Source: Natronococcus sp. AD-5 (GTDB lineage: Archaea; Halobacteriota; Halobacteria; Halobacteriales; Natrialbaceae). Taken from it: a DNA stretch of 64,000 bases. Of the stretch, positions 17,229-25,481 are shown in pieces. How positions within the stretch are numbered: position 1 is the stretch's first letter; every line of letters starts with the position of its first letter. Both the position numbers and the translations under genes were made by a program. Below the pieces are notes generated by a model, which saw only the letters and a list, made by a program, of their open reading frames with translations, was not told the DNA's origin and did no database searches. Where the stretch lies: contig NZ_CP132295.1 of the NCBI RefSeq assembly GCF_030734285.1, positions 806,001-870,000 on the forward strand, written 5' to 3'.

Positions 17229-19127
17229 CTACGAGTCGACGATCTCGAGCGTCCAGTCACCGTCGGCCTCGACGTTGAGCCAGACGACCCCACCCGCCTT
17301 GTACGACCGCGAGTTGTCGAACGCGCCGGACCGGTGAACGAGTATCTCGCGACTGCCGTCGGCACCGTGACCGTCGACGACGAACTGCCCGTTGCCGTCG
17401 TGGGTCGCCACGACCCTGACGTCGCCCTCGGTCCACAGCGGGCCGACGAACGCCGAGCCCGTCCCGGACACCTGTACCGGGAGCTCCGAGAGGTCGTCGG
17501 CGCGGACCGACAGCTGGGAGAGGTCGATCGACCATGCACCGTCGGCGTCGACCTCGAGTTCGTACGTTCCGCTCTCGACTGCCGCGATCGACTCGCCGGT
17601 GGCGTTCCCGGACGTCGTCAGCAGGTTCTCGCTGCGGCCGCTCCCGCCGACGTCGGTCACGTCGACGGCGATCGCCGACCCGTCGTGAGAGACGTCTGCG
17701 ACGACGACGCCGTCGTCGAGGTCGAACGTCGTCGTGGTCTCCGCTCCGGAGCCCTCGAGCGCGTGGGACCGCCCCGCCTCGAGGACGACGCCGCTGGGCC
17801 GCTCCCAGTGCGCGGGTTCGTCGTCGCTGCCGACGCGCTCGAACTCCCCGTCGACGAGGTCCGAGGGCGTGACGACGTCGAGACCGCGGTGCTCGAGGTG
17901 ATCGAGGAGCAGTCCGAAGTCGTCGAGCGACATCCGGTTCTCGTCGACGCCCACGTCGTCCGCGTCGACGATCCGCGGGACGCGCAGGACGGTCAGCAAG
18001 TCGTACTGATCGGAGAGATTAGCGTGGCGGCGAACGCCGGTGTGAAGCGCGGGGCCCCAGATGTACGGGATCACGTGCATCTCGGTCGGCGGCACGGCGG
18101 TCGTCCCGGAGCTGTACAGGAACGCCGATTCGTGGACGTCGCGGGCGACGTCGTAGGTCTCCGCGTCCATCCGTCCGTCCGGAACGAACAGGTGGCGTGC
18201 CCCGTCCTCGAAGCCCTCGCTCGCGAGCGCGTCTCGAGCGCCCTCGAGGACCCGTCGCTGGCGGTCGGCGGGCTGTTCCGGAAGGGGCGTCGATACCTGC
18301 GGGAGCGAACAGACGTCCCACCCGCGGTCGCGGAGGTCCCGGAGTTCGTCGAGTCCCATCCGTCCCGCCTCGCCGATCCGCTCGGGAGTGACTGGAACCG
18401 CCGCCGCCCAGTCGCGCCCCGCGAGCATCTCGGCCGCGACGTCGTAGTGCGACTGATGTCCACCCTGAAACGCGAGGATCGCCGCGCCGTTGGCGGCCGA
18501 TTCTGTCCGCCGGAGGTCGTCGACCAGCAGTCTGGTTGGCCCGCCGTCGGGGCCGTGTGCGATGACGTTGACCCCGGTGACGTTCGAGAGGTCGGGATCG
18601 CCCGCCGGTTTCTGCTGGTAGCCACAGTCCAGCCGGAACCAGCCGTCGAACTCGTCCGGAACGGGTCGAACGCTCGCGAGGCGCTCGCTCCGCGTCGGCG
18701 CGAGGAACTCGACGGCGATTCGACCGACCGACTCGGGCTTGACGGCCAGCGACACGTCCCACCCCGTGAGGTCGAGTTTATCAGGGAACCGGAACTCAGC
18801 GCCGGCCGTCCCCTCGTCGCTCTCGATGACCGCCGCCTGCGATCCGATCCGCGCCTCGTCGGGTGCCGGCGCGATCTCGGCGGAGTCGGACCGGGAGGTC
18901 CACTCCTCGAGGTCCTCGAAGTCCGAGAGCACGAGGCCCGCGTCGATCCCGGGCCACTGGTCGGCGTCTTTGCTTTCGGCGAAATCGGGTCCGTCGTTGG
19001 TCCCTGAGGAGTCGCCGTCCGATAGCATATCCGTACAGCCGGCGATCGTCGTCATCGATGCAACCCCGAGTGCGGTCAGTAGTTGCCGTCGAGACCGACC
19101 ACCGTCCGCGTCACGTTCGGTTACCAT
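17229..19127 (-). CDS. Lipoprotein with polysaccharide-deacetylase-like domain
   Basis: A 632-residue protein with the Tat-lipoprotein leader SRRQLLTALGVASMTTIAGC. The acidic spacer is followed by a beta-rich N-terminal domain (about 55-210) that reads like a carbohydrate-binding or concanavalin-type module. A NodB-like barrel comes next (about 225-430; AILAFQGGHQSHYDVAAEML, CSLPQVSTPL, FVPDGRMDAETYDVARD), then a C-terminal beta domain. The canonical catalytic DD and HxxxH pattern is only partly kept, so activity is uncertain. It probably acts on cell-surface glycan. Its promoter faces that of the Cys-motif membrane proteins across motif A site 2. Confidence 0.75.
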   Translation of the reverse strand: MVTERDADGGRSRRQLLTALGVASMTTIAGCTDMLSDGDSSGTNDGPDFAESKDADQWPGIDAGLVLSDFEDLEEWTSRSDSAEIAPAPDEARIGSQAAVIESDEGTAGAEFRFPDKLDLTGWDVSLAVKPESVGRIAVEFLAPTRSERLASVRPVPDEFDGWFRLDCGYQQKPAGDPDLSNVTGVNVIAHGPDGGPTRLLVDDLRRTESAANGAAILAFQGGHQSHYDVAAEMLAGRDWAAAVPVTPERIGEAGRMGLDELRDLRDRGWDVCSLPQVSTPLPEQPADRQRRVLEGARDALASEGFEDGARHLFVPDGRMDAETYDVARDVHESAFLYSSGTTAVPPTEMHVIPYIWGPALHTGVRRHANLSDQYDLLTVLRVPRIVDADDVGVDENRMSLDDFGLLLDHLEHRGLDVVTPSDLVDGEFERVGSDDEPAHWERPSGVVLEAGRSHALEGSGAETTTTFDLDDGVVVADVSHDGSAIAVDVTDVGGSGRSENLLTTSGNATGESIAAVESGTYELEVDADGAWSIDLSQLSVRADDLSELPVQVSGTGSAFVGPLWTEGDVRVVATHDGNGQFVVDGHGADGSREILVHRSGAFDNSRSYKAGGVVWLNVEADGDWTLEIVDS

Positions 19128-19179
19128 CGACCGAGAGGTTTCATGCTACCCCCGTCATTATTGTGTAGATAAGCCAATT

Positions 19180-19204
19180 CCGTTTTGCTGAGCCAGCAAA
19201 TCGG
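19180..19204. promoter_or_regulatory. Motif A operator, site 2, in a divergent promoter
   Basis: 11-base arms with a single mismatch around a 3-base spacer (core TTTGCTG and CAGCAAA). TATA-like boxes flank it on both sides: ATTTTAG at 19213-19219, about 27 bases before the start at 19244, and CTTATCT on the minus strand around 19166-19172. One protein could therefore control both directions. Confidence 0.78.
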
Positions 19205-19243
19205 AGTTGGAGATTTTAGTCGTCCCCGCGTCGGTTCGACCGA

Positions 19244-19792
19244 ATGTTCACGCGCGACTCGCTCAGGAGGTACCTGACGAACCTCTTCGAAGCGGCCTCG
19301 TACCCGTTCGAGACGTGGCGAGGGACGATCGGACTGGTGCTGGTGACGGTCGCCACCTACGTCCTCCTGATTGTGAGTACGATGCCGGAGTTCTCGCTCC
19401 AGATGCTCGGCGACGGTCTCCACTGGTTCGAGTACGTCGTCGTTTCGCTCACGGAGACGGTGTACCGCACCGACGGCTGGACCGGACTCGGAATCATCGT
19501 TCTCTACGCGCTGCTGTCGGGGATCGCGGTCGTCAACGTCGTCGCACAACTGCGAATCGTTGGCCTCTCGAGCCTCGCCGATCTCTCCGGGGTCGTCCCC
19601 GGACTCCTCGCATCGGGGTGTGCGAGCTGTGGCGCCGGTCTCCTCGGCTTTCTCGGGTTCGCCGGAGGGCTCGTGGCGCTCCCGTACGATGGCGCGCTGC
19701 TTCGCGTCGGCGGTCTCGCGCTGTTGCTGTTCTTTCTCGGACGGGCGGGCCATCCCGAACGGTGTGCGATCGCGACGGAGGGGACGAAATGA
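19244..19792 (+). CDS. Membrane protein with GCASCG motif (first of a pair)
   Basis: The 182-residue protein has about five hydrophobic segments. Its C-terminal part carries SGCASCGAGLLGFLGFAG (about 122-139), a Cys-x-x-Cys in a membrane-near position, followed by a helix ending in a cytoplasmic tail. The stop codon overlaps the start of the next gene (ATGA), so the two are translationally coupled. The partner has a comparable Cys-x-x-Cys module, so they may form a heterodimer. I do not know a named family. A redox or metal-transport role is inferred from the motif and the neighbouring copper/thiol genes. Confidence 0.75.
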   Translation: MFTRDSLRRYLTNLFEAASYPFETWRGTIGLVLVTVATYVLLIVSTMPEFSLQMLGDGLHWFEYVVVSLTETVYRTDGWTGLGIIVLYALLSGIAVVNVVAQLRIVGLSSLADLSGVVPGLLASGCASCGAGLLGFLGFAGGLVALPYDGALLRVGGLALLLFFLGRAGHPERCAIATEGTK

Positions 19793-20283
19793 CGGCGCGT
19801 GACGTCCTCCGATCGATCCGGTCGGATCCGCGCGCAATGGCCTCGGGTGGGGTGGCCGGCGCCGGCGTGTTCCTGCTGTTCGGACTCGTCACCGGCCTCA
19901 TTCCGAATCCGCTGTACGTCCGGATGGTCCCGCGGACGCCCGTCGACTACCTGTTCCTGACGCTGACCGCGCTGCTGGCGGGCGTCTACGTCGCCCAGCG
20001 GCTGGCGACCGAGGTGGTCGATCCCGCCATCGGAGACGCCGAGGGAAGCGGTACCGACGACGCGAAGGGTGAGGACCGCTGGATGCTCGGCGGTCTCGTC
20101 GGCGGATTCCTGGCAGTCGGCTGTCCGGTCTGTAACGTCGCCCTGCTCACACTGTTCGGTTCGTCCGCACTCATGACGTACTTCGATCCGCTACGGCCCC
20201 TCCTCGGCCTGCTCTCCGTCGCGATTCTGGCGGGGCTAATCTACGTCCGTCACGGCCGATCGTGTCCGACTTGTGCGACGTGA
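19789..20283 (+). CDS. Membrane protein with GCPVCN and CPTC motifs (second of a pair)
   Basis: A 164-residue membrane protein whose ATG overlaps the previous stop codon. Helices lie at about 17-36 and 46-66; an acidic loop follows, then a helix with LAVGCPVCNVALLTLFGSSA (about 104-123). After it comes YFDPLRPLLGLLSVAILAGL and a terminal CPTC. The Cys module and the following helix align in pattern with the upstream protein's GCASCGAGLLGFLGFAG region. This suggests gene duplication and joint function. The specific activity is unknown. Confidence 0.75.
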   Translation: MTARDVLRSIRSDPRAMASGGVAGAGVFLLFGLVTGLIPNPLYVRMVPRTPVDYLFLTLTALLAGVYVAQRLATEVVDPAIGDAEGSGTDDAKGEDRWMLGGLVGGFLAVGCPVCNVALLTLFGSSALMTYFDPLRPLLGLLSVAILAGLIYVRHGRSCPTCAT

Positions 20284-20377
20284 TGAATTCCATTGCCGGT
20301 TGCCATCAGAACGGTCAAGCGATTGCAGATAGTACCCACTTCAACGCAACACTCTTGCAAACCACTGGTGCAAGCCA

Positions 20378-20839
20378 ATGATCGACCGACCACCTATCGA
20401 AGCGCTCATCATCGATCCGAACGGCGAGGATGTTCAGCTTTTTCTCGAGACGCTCGAGGACATGACGAGCGCGAACGCCGTTTCGACCGCTGCCAGCGGC
20501 GCCGAAGCGCTCGAATTCGTTCGGCAGTGTACCTTGGACCCTGACCGGTCCCGTCCGAACCTCGTGGTGCTCGATATCGACCTCCCGAAGATGGACTGGC
20601 GAACGCTTCTCGAGACGTTCGATACCGACCCCGAGTGGACGGGTGTCCCCGTCGTCATCTTCACTGCAGTAGACCAGCGGAAATCCATCGCCCAATCGTA
20701 CGCGAATCACGCGAACGCGTACGTCCGGAAGCCGGCCGACCGGGACAGGTTCGTCGACGTCGTCCGCACGCCCGGGGAATTCTGGTTCGACGTCGTCTGG
20801 CTACCACCGAGAGACGAACCGAACGGCGAACGCCACTAG
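20378..20839 (+). CDS. Single-domain response regulator (halobacterial CheY-like)
   Basis: A 153-residue receiver domain. The phospho-acceptor Asp is in VVLDIDLPKMDW (about 64), Thr is in VVIFTAVD (about 91) and Lys is in AYVRKPADRDRF (about 113). The N-terminal acidic pair is weak (IIDPNGED has Asp but only one acidic residue at the usual site). There is no output domain. Stand-alone receivers like this work with the many cytoplasmic histidine kinases of haloarchaea, and no kinase is nearby. It ends about 40 bases before motif A site 3. Confidence 0.87.
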   Translation: MIDRPPIEALIIDPNGEDVQLFLETLEDMTSANAVSTAASGAEALEFVRQCTLDPDRSRPNLVVLDIDLPKMDWRTLLETFDTDPEWTGVPVVIFTAVDQRKSIAQSYANHANAYVRKPADRDRFVDVVRTPGEFWFDVVWLPPRDEPNGERH

Positions 20840-20878
20840 TATGGATGGCCCACGAGAGGGGTACAAGACAGTAACGGT

Positions 20879-20899
20879 GATTTGCTGGACTGGCAAATC
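20879..20899. promoter_or_regulatory. Motif A operator, site 3 (winged-helix regulator promoter)
   Basis: GATTTGC and GCAAATC arms, 7 bases each and perfect, with a 7-base centre; relative to the other sites the inner bases are less symmetric. A TATA-like CTATTTG sits at 20905-20911, six bases downstream. The GTG start at 20936 is at the leaderless distance. This suggests that the regulator controls its own gene. Confidence 0.75.
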
Positions 20900-20935
20900 G
20901 CGGCCTATTTGTCGCCCAACGACGGGGTTCATCGT

Positions 20936-21298
20936 GTGCAACACGGAGGCTCCTCGAACTCGGCGGAAATCTTCCAGATCCTCGCCGACGAGTACGCGCG
21001 GAAGATCCTCCTCGCCGCGGATCGAGACGGGCCAAAGACCGCGAAAACCCTCAGTGAGGAGTGTGACGCCTCGCTCACGACGATCTACCGTCGCGTCTCG
21101 ACGCTGCAGGAACACGGCCTCATCGAAGAACGTCGAACCGTCGACTCGGACGGTTCCCACCGGAGCGAGTTCCAGACGGCGCTCGAGGAGCTCCACGTCG
21201 ACATCACCGACGGTCAGCTCTCGCTGACGATGGAGACCCGCGACGAACTCGCGGACAACTTCACGGCGCTCTGGAGCGGACTCCGAGGTGACGAGTGA
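20936..21298 (+). CDS. Small winged-helix (ArsR-like) transcriptional regulator
   Basis: I choose the GTG at 20936 because the TATA-like box at 20905-20911 sits 25-31 bases upstream; the frame stays open to 20882. The product (120 residues) has a winged helix: FQILADEYARKILLAADRDG, then KTLSEECDASLTTIYRRVST as the helix-turn-helix and a basic wing ERRTVDSDGS. A C-terminal helix (DITDGQLSLTMETRD...) may dimerise. It overlaps the next gene by one base (TGATG). Since motif A abuts its own promoter, it is the best candidate in the window for the motif A-binding protein. Confidence 0.82.
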   Translation: MQHGGSSNSAEIFQILADEYARKILLAADRDGPKTAKTLSEECDASLTTIYRRVSTLQEHGLIEERRTVDSDGSHRSEFQTALEELHVDITDGQLSLTMETRDELADNFTALWSGLRGDE

Positions 21299-21561
21299 TG
21301 GAAGCGTCTTTCCTGCTCGCCAAATTGATCACGCTCGTCCTGAGTCTCGTCGTCGCGTATCTGGCGTACCACGGCTATCGCCGGAGCGGACAGACGCCGA
21401 TGCTGTACGTCTCGGGCGGGTTCATCTTCATCGGCGCCGGCGCGATCTGCGAGGGACTCATCTACCACGCGTTCGGAACGACCATCGCGTCCGCCGCGCT
21501 CGTACAGGCGGCCATCGTCTCGAGCGGGATGGTGCTCGTCCTCATCTCGCTGACGAAGTGA
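21298..21561 (+). CDS. Small three-helix membrane protein coupled to the regulator
   Basis: An 87-residue, almost entirely hydrophobic protein: MEASFLLAKLITLVLSLVVA, a short basic loop (YHGYRRSG), then two further helices. Its ATG overlaps the regulator's stop codon. Haloarchaeal genomes often pair a small winged-helix regulator with such a membrane protein; the role of the partner is not known to me. It might tether or sense for the regulator. Confidence 0.75.
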   Translation: MEASFLLAKLITLVLSLVVAYLAYHGYRRSGQTPMLYVSGGFIFIGAGAICEGLIYHAFGTTIASAALVQAAIVSSGMVLVLISLTK

Positions 21562-21673
21562 TTCCGCGTCCCCTCGGGCCCACCGCCGTCCCGTTTTTCC
21601 TTCACCGCTGGTACTTTTTCCGACTCGGGGAATCGACGTCCCGGATATAGGCGTGGCGCCGAAACGCCCACCT

Positions 21674-22360
21674 ATGAACCGACGGCTGTATCTCCGGTCG
21701 CTCGCCGCCTCGAGCGTCGCCGCTACTGCGGGTTGTCTGGACGTCCTCTCCCGCGGGGGGAGCGACGACGGACTGGTCCTCGAGCCGCCGGAGAACGATC
21801 TGAGCGAGGCGACGCATCCGAGTTACGGCGACGAATTTCCCGCGACGAGCGTTCCGGATCCCCTGACCGGTGAGACCGTTTCGACCGACCAGTTCGAGGG
21901 TGAGCGGGCGATGCTGGTGACGTTCTTCTACACGTCGTGTCCCGACGGCGTCTGTCCCGCGCTGATACTGCGGTTGCGACGCGCACAGGAGGTCGCGGCC
22001 CAAGAGGGGTACGGCGACGGCGCCGCGTTCCTCGCGATGACGTTCGACCCCGAACGCGACACCGAAGACGCGTTGCGAACGTACGCCGGCCAGCAGGGCG
22101 TCGACCTCGAGGCCGGAAACTGGCACTTCTTGCGGCCCGAACGCTACGAGGACGCGAAATCGATCGTCGACGACCGCTACGGACTCCCGATCGAGAAGCG
22201 CGACGCCGACGAGTACGAGAACTTAGAATACATGTTCCCACATTTCTCGTACATCTTCCTCATCAACGAGCGCGGGCTGGTCGAACGCGTGTATCCGGAC
22301 GGGGCGACCATCGCGACGTCGAAGGTGGTCGAGGACTTCGAAACGGTGGTGACCGCGTAG
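21674..22360 (+). CDS. SCO1/SenC-family lipoprotein with CX4C motif
   Basis: From the ATG at 21674 the product (228 residues) begins MNRRLYLRSLAASSVAATAGC, a Tat-type lipoprotein leader. The thioredoxin-like SCO domain has TFFYTSCPDGVCPALILRLR and a distal His in MFPHFSYIFLI. SCO proteins deliver copper to the CuA site of cytochrome oxidase or act as thiol reductants. The usual CxxxC is CxxxxC here (C-P-D-G-V-C), one residue longer. TlpA-like and CcdA genes follow without gaps, so this is a thiol/copper maturation operon. An earlier GTG (21653) is less likely. Confidence 0.88.
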   Translation: MNRRLYLRSLAASSVAATAGCLDVLSRGGSDDGLVLEPPENDLSEATHPSYGDEFPATSVPDPLTGETVSTDQFEGERAMLVTFFYTSCPDGVCPALILRLRRAQEVAAQEGYGDGAAFLAMTFDPERDTEDALRTYAGQQGVDLEAGNWHFLRPERYEDAKSIVDDRYGLPIEKRDADEYENLEYMFPHFSYIFLINERGLVERVYPDGATIATSKVVEDFETVVTA

Positions 22361-22939
22361 ATGCGGCGACGGGACGTCCTCGCCGGCATCGGAAGCCTGA
22401 GCGTCATTGGGACCGCGGGCGTGCTGGCGATTCGCGGCCCGCCGTCGTTCGACGGAACCGACGACCCGGAGAACTCGAACGGCTCAGCATCGACGGCTAC
22501 CGATTCGATCACGATCGAAACGGTCGACGCGCCGGGGAGCGAGGCCGGTGAGGTCCGCATTCCGGCGCCCGACCGGGCGACGTTCGTCGATTTCTTCGGC
22601 ACGTGGTGTCCGCCGTGTATCGAACAGATGCCGGCGCTCGCCGAGGCAAACGACCGTACCGGTGACGACGTGTTGTTCCTCTCGGTCACGAGCGAGGCGG
22701 TCGGCTCGTCCGTGACTGAGGAGGAGCTGGTCGGCTGGTGGGACGAACACGGCGGCAACTGGCTCCTCGGGCTGGATCCGACCGCCGAACTGACTGCGCG
22801 GTACCTCGCGGGCGGCTATCCCTCCGCCGTTGTGATCGACGCGGACGGGCGTGTCCAGTGGTCCAATTCCGGCGTCAAGACCGCCGACGAGCTCGTGGCG
22901 GGGATCGAACGAGCGCTCGAGGCGGAGGCCGACGCGTGA
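22361..22939 (+). CDS. TlpA/ResA-like membrane-anchored thioredoxin
   Basis: A 192-residue protein starting at the base after the SCO stop codon. The signal/anchor is MRRRDVLAGIGSLSVIGTAG. The thioredoxin-like domain (about 65-190) has the active site FFGTWCPPCIEQMPAL and a cis-Pro loop in GGYPSAVVIDADGR. It should reduce disulfides or apo-cytochrome and SCO cysteines on the outer face, fed with electrons by CcdA, whose GTG start overlaps this stop codon. Confidence 0.9.
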   Translation: MRRRDVLAGIGSLSVIGTAGVLAIRGPPSFDGTDDPENSNGSASTATDSITIETVDAPGSEAGEVRIPAPDRATFVDFFGTWCPPCIEQMPALAEANDRTGDDVLFLSVTSEAVGSSVTEEELVGWWDEHGGNWLLGLDPTAELTARYLAGGYPSAVVIDADGRVQWSNSGVKTADELVAGIERALEAEADA

Positions 22940-23601
22940 TCGAGGCAACGGACCTGTCGACGGTCGGCTTCGCGCTCACCGCCGGCATCGCGACCTTCTT
23001 CAGCCCCTGCGCGTATCCGCTGTTGCCGGGATACGTCGGATTCTACGTGAGTCGAACGGACGGAGATAACGCGTCGCTCGGCGGCGCGACCCTCCGTGGC
23101 GTCGTCGCCGGTATTGGCGTCCTAGGAACGTTCGCGGCCCTCATCGGCGCAACATTCTGGCTCGGTCGGTCGACGCTGTCGAATCTCACGATCTTTGAGT
23201 CGCTCGTCGGCGGACTGCTGGTGGTCTTCGGTGCTCTCGTCGTCGCCGGTCGCGCCCCCTCGCTGTCGATTCCGCTTCCCAAGCGGCGCTCGAGCGTCCT
23301 CGGATTCGGGGTCTTCGGTGCGGGATACGCGCTCGCGGGAGCCGGGTGCGTCGCACCGGTCTTCCTCGCGGTCGTCGCCCGTTCGCTGTCCCTGCCGACC
23401 GATGCAGCGGCGCTCGTCCTCGCGACCTACGTCGGTAGCGTCGTCGTCCTGATGATCGCGGTGACGGTCGCGACCGGGATGGGGCTGGTCGCGAGCGCGG
23501 GTCGGTTCGCGGCCTACTCGGAACACCTGAAGCGACTCGCCGGCGGCGTGATGCTCCTCGCGGGGATCGGACAGCTCTATCTGGCGCTGATCGTTTACTA
23601 G
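22936..23601 (+). CDS. ccdA: Cytochrome c biogenesis protein CcdA (thiol electron transporter)
   Basis: A 221-residue, six-helix protein beginning at GTG 22936 (GTGA overlap with the tlpA-like stop codon). The first conserved Cys is in TFFSPCAYPLLPGYVGFYV and the second in YALAGAGCVAPVFLAVV. This is the DsbD-gamma/CcdA layout, which passes electrons from cytoplasmic thioredoxin across the membrane. Third gene of the SCO-TlpA-CcdA operon. Convergent with the broken TauE/SafE gene, overlapping it by four bases. Confidence 0.92.
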   Translation: MIEATDLSTVGFALTAGIATFFSPCAYPLLPGYVGFYVSRTDGDNASLGGATLRGVVAGIGVLGTFAALIGATFWLGRSTLSNLTIFESLVGGLLVVFGALVVAGRAPSLSIPLPKRRSSVLGFGVFGAGYALAGAGCVAPVFLAVVARSLSLPTDAAALVLATYVGSVVVLMIAVTVATGMGLVASAGRFAAYSEHLKRLAGGVMLLAGIGQLYLALIVY

Positions 23602-24520
23602 AAGAACAGCGCCGGCACGGTGTTCCGGAAGATATTGAGCGAGATCACGAACAGGAGTCCGACGACGAACCAGTTGAACGTCCGCTCGTCGAACTCGAGG
23701 CGCCGGAGGTACGTGCCGAGTAGCAGGCCGACGATCGTGACCACTGCGATGACCGAACCGAGCCAGAGCCGGTAGGTCGTCAGGAGGTCGGTGAACAGCG
23801 CCATCTGCACGATCCGGACCGTGAAGATCGTCCCGAGTACCATCGCCAATCCGCCGATGTATCGCTCCGTGTCCCGTTCGAAGGTGTGGAAGTACGCCGG
23901 AAGCAGCGGTCCGAGATTGGCGAACGCGAGCAGGAAGCCCTGAGAGAACCCGGCGGCGCCGAGGGCGAACGGGTGATGTGCCTCCTCGACCGTGACGAAG
24001 TTCTGGACGACCTGGAAGGCCACGTAGCCGAGGAGGACGAGGCCGATCACGAACGCGACGATCGGGCTGGCGCTGAACGTCGCCAGCGCCGCGACGCCGA
24101 TGACAGTCCCGATGACAGCGAGCAACAGGAGCGACCACTCCTCGCGAACGAACGCTCGTCCCGTCCGGTTTCGGCGATCTGGAACATGTTGAGCATCCAC
24201 GGCGGAATCGCCAGGACGACGACGGCGACGGTCGGATCGATTACCGTAGCGACGATCGGCGTCATGATGAGCGAGTAGCCGAAGCCAGTCATCCCCTTCA
24301 CGACGCCGGCGACGATCGCGACCAGGCTCAGCACGGCGAGCAAGCCGATCGAGAGATTGGACTGGACGCCGTCTCCGACGTTCTCGAACCCGGGGAAGAA
24401 CGCGATCGAGGCGACGAGGACGGCCAGCGTCGCGCCGACCATCGTCACCTCGCGGTAGCGAAACTCAAGGAGGTTGGTGAGGAACTGTTCGACGTCGACT
24501 CTGGATTCGGGGGCACTCAT
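23598..24520 (-). pseudogene. TauE/SafE-family permease, frameshifted
   Basis: The first half (start ATG 24520) reads MSAPESRVDVEQFLTNLLEF, then the TSUP motif VVKGMTGFGYSLIMTPIVAT and NMFQIAETGRDER. The second half, in another frame, continues AFVREEWSLLLLAVIGTV through to IFRNTVPALFF. The two join at about 24150-24180, where one base has been lost (or two gained). Both halves are otherwise intact, so the lesion is recent, a sequencing error, or a programmed -1 shift. TSUP proteins move sulfite, sulfonates or related anions. It faces the ccdA operon. Confidence 0.8.
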
Positions 24521-24861
24521 GTAGTTCGAACGAGAGGAGGGGCGACGCGGCGTCGCCGTTTCGATGCCCTTGTGGCGGCGCCCGTATTTCAGTACGTGAT
24601 TCGGCGAGAATCATCCCGGCTCGAGTCACCCGTAAGTCGGAGTATCGGCGATTGAGGACCGCTCACGACACTCGAGGGGTTTAGATCGTAAAACAGACAC
24701 GTCACAGATAGCAGTAATAGCGGCCGGTATGCGCCACAGTGACGTGATAGCAGTTCGTACACGACGTTTCATTCGATCGCGGTCGCCCGATCGGTGTAGC
24801 AGTCGTATTCAGCGGGCGTTTCGTTTCGAATCGTCATCGTCGCAGTCGGATCTCGTCGGCG
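24521..24861. other. Intergenic region with a 7-bp hairpin
   Basis: No gene is seen in 341 bases. A perfect inverted repeat GGCGACG-CGG-CGTCGCC occupies 24541-24557, about 20 bases upstream of the TauE/SafE start on the minus strand. It could be an operator or a mini-hairpin of the same 7-3-7 shape as those in the DUF302 gene. Confidence 0.45.
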
Positions 24862-25353
24862 TTACCAGTCGAACTCGCAGTGGAGCCGGCGACACTCCTC
24901 GTTCAGTACGGGGCCGGTGACATCGCTGACGCCGTCGAGAATCTTCCTCGATCGGACTGACGGCTCGCGGCCGGTGAACTCCGCGAGTTCGTCGCTGCCC
25001 ACGCCGTAGACGACCCGTTCGAACCCGGCTTCGACCATCCCGCCGGCGCACATCGGACACGGTTCCGTGCTCGTGTACATGACGGTCTCGGCGCGATCGT
25101 CCGGCTCGAGCTCGCGACACGCCCGATACGCGAGGTGGAGTTCCGGATGGCGACGGATGTCGTTCTCCGTGATCACCCGATTCGAATCGGCCATGATGAC
25201 CGTATCGTCACGGACAAGCACCGTTCCGAACGGGCGGTCACCGCGGTCGGCAGCCTCGCGAGCGAGTTCGACGGCCCGTCGCATGTGCGTCTCGTGATCG
25301 AAATCGTCGACGGTGGGTGCGGACACGTCCGTACGTGATTCGAGTAGCCCCAT
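24862..25353 (-). CDS. CMP/dCMP-type nucleoside deaminase (guanine/tRNA-adenosine deaminase family)
   Basis: A 163-residue cytidine-deaminase-like protein. The ATG at 25353 gives MGLLESRTDVSAPTVDDFDH. The zinc site is formed by HPELHLA (about 90; usual form HAE) and EPCPMCAGGMVEAG (about 118). The family removes amino groups from guanine, cytosine or adenosine in tRNA. With DRPFGTVLVRDD and the C-terminal ECRRLHCEFDW, it is closest to guanine-deaminase-type members. Divergent from the thioredoxin gene. Confidence 0.85.
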   Translation of the reverse strand: MGLLESRTDVSAPTVDDFDHETHMRRAVELAREAADRGDRPFGTVLVRDDTVIMADSNRVITENDIRRHPELHLAYRACRELEPDDRAETVMYTSTEPCPMCAGGMVEAGFERVVYGVGSDELAEFTGREPSVRSRKILDGVSDVTGPVLNEECRRLHCEFDW

Positions 25354-25426
25354 AAACCGTAGTGCAACGACGCGTGAGACCGGCTGGAGAGCCGTCATCG
25401 CGTCCGCCGATCGACCGCGAACAAGG

Positions 25427-25438
25427 AATATTGTACAA
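25427..25438. promoter_or_regulatory. Motif B site (thioredoxin promoter)
   Basis: AATATTGTACAA, identical over 12 bases to the site in the HTH-regulator promoter (31222-31233). It lies 44 bases before the thioredoxin ATG. Sites of this kind precede the sulfur genes elsewhere in the window. Confidence 0.6.
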
Positions 25439-25481
25439 CCCACACAAAACACTCAAATGCGCTCGAGCCCTATCGACGATA

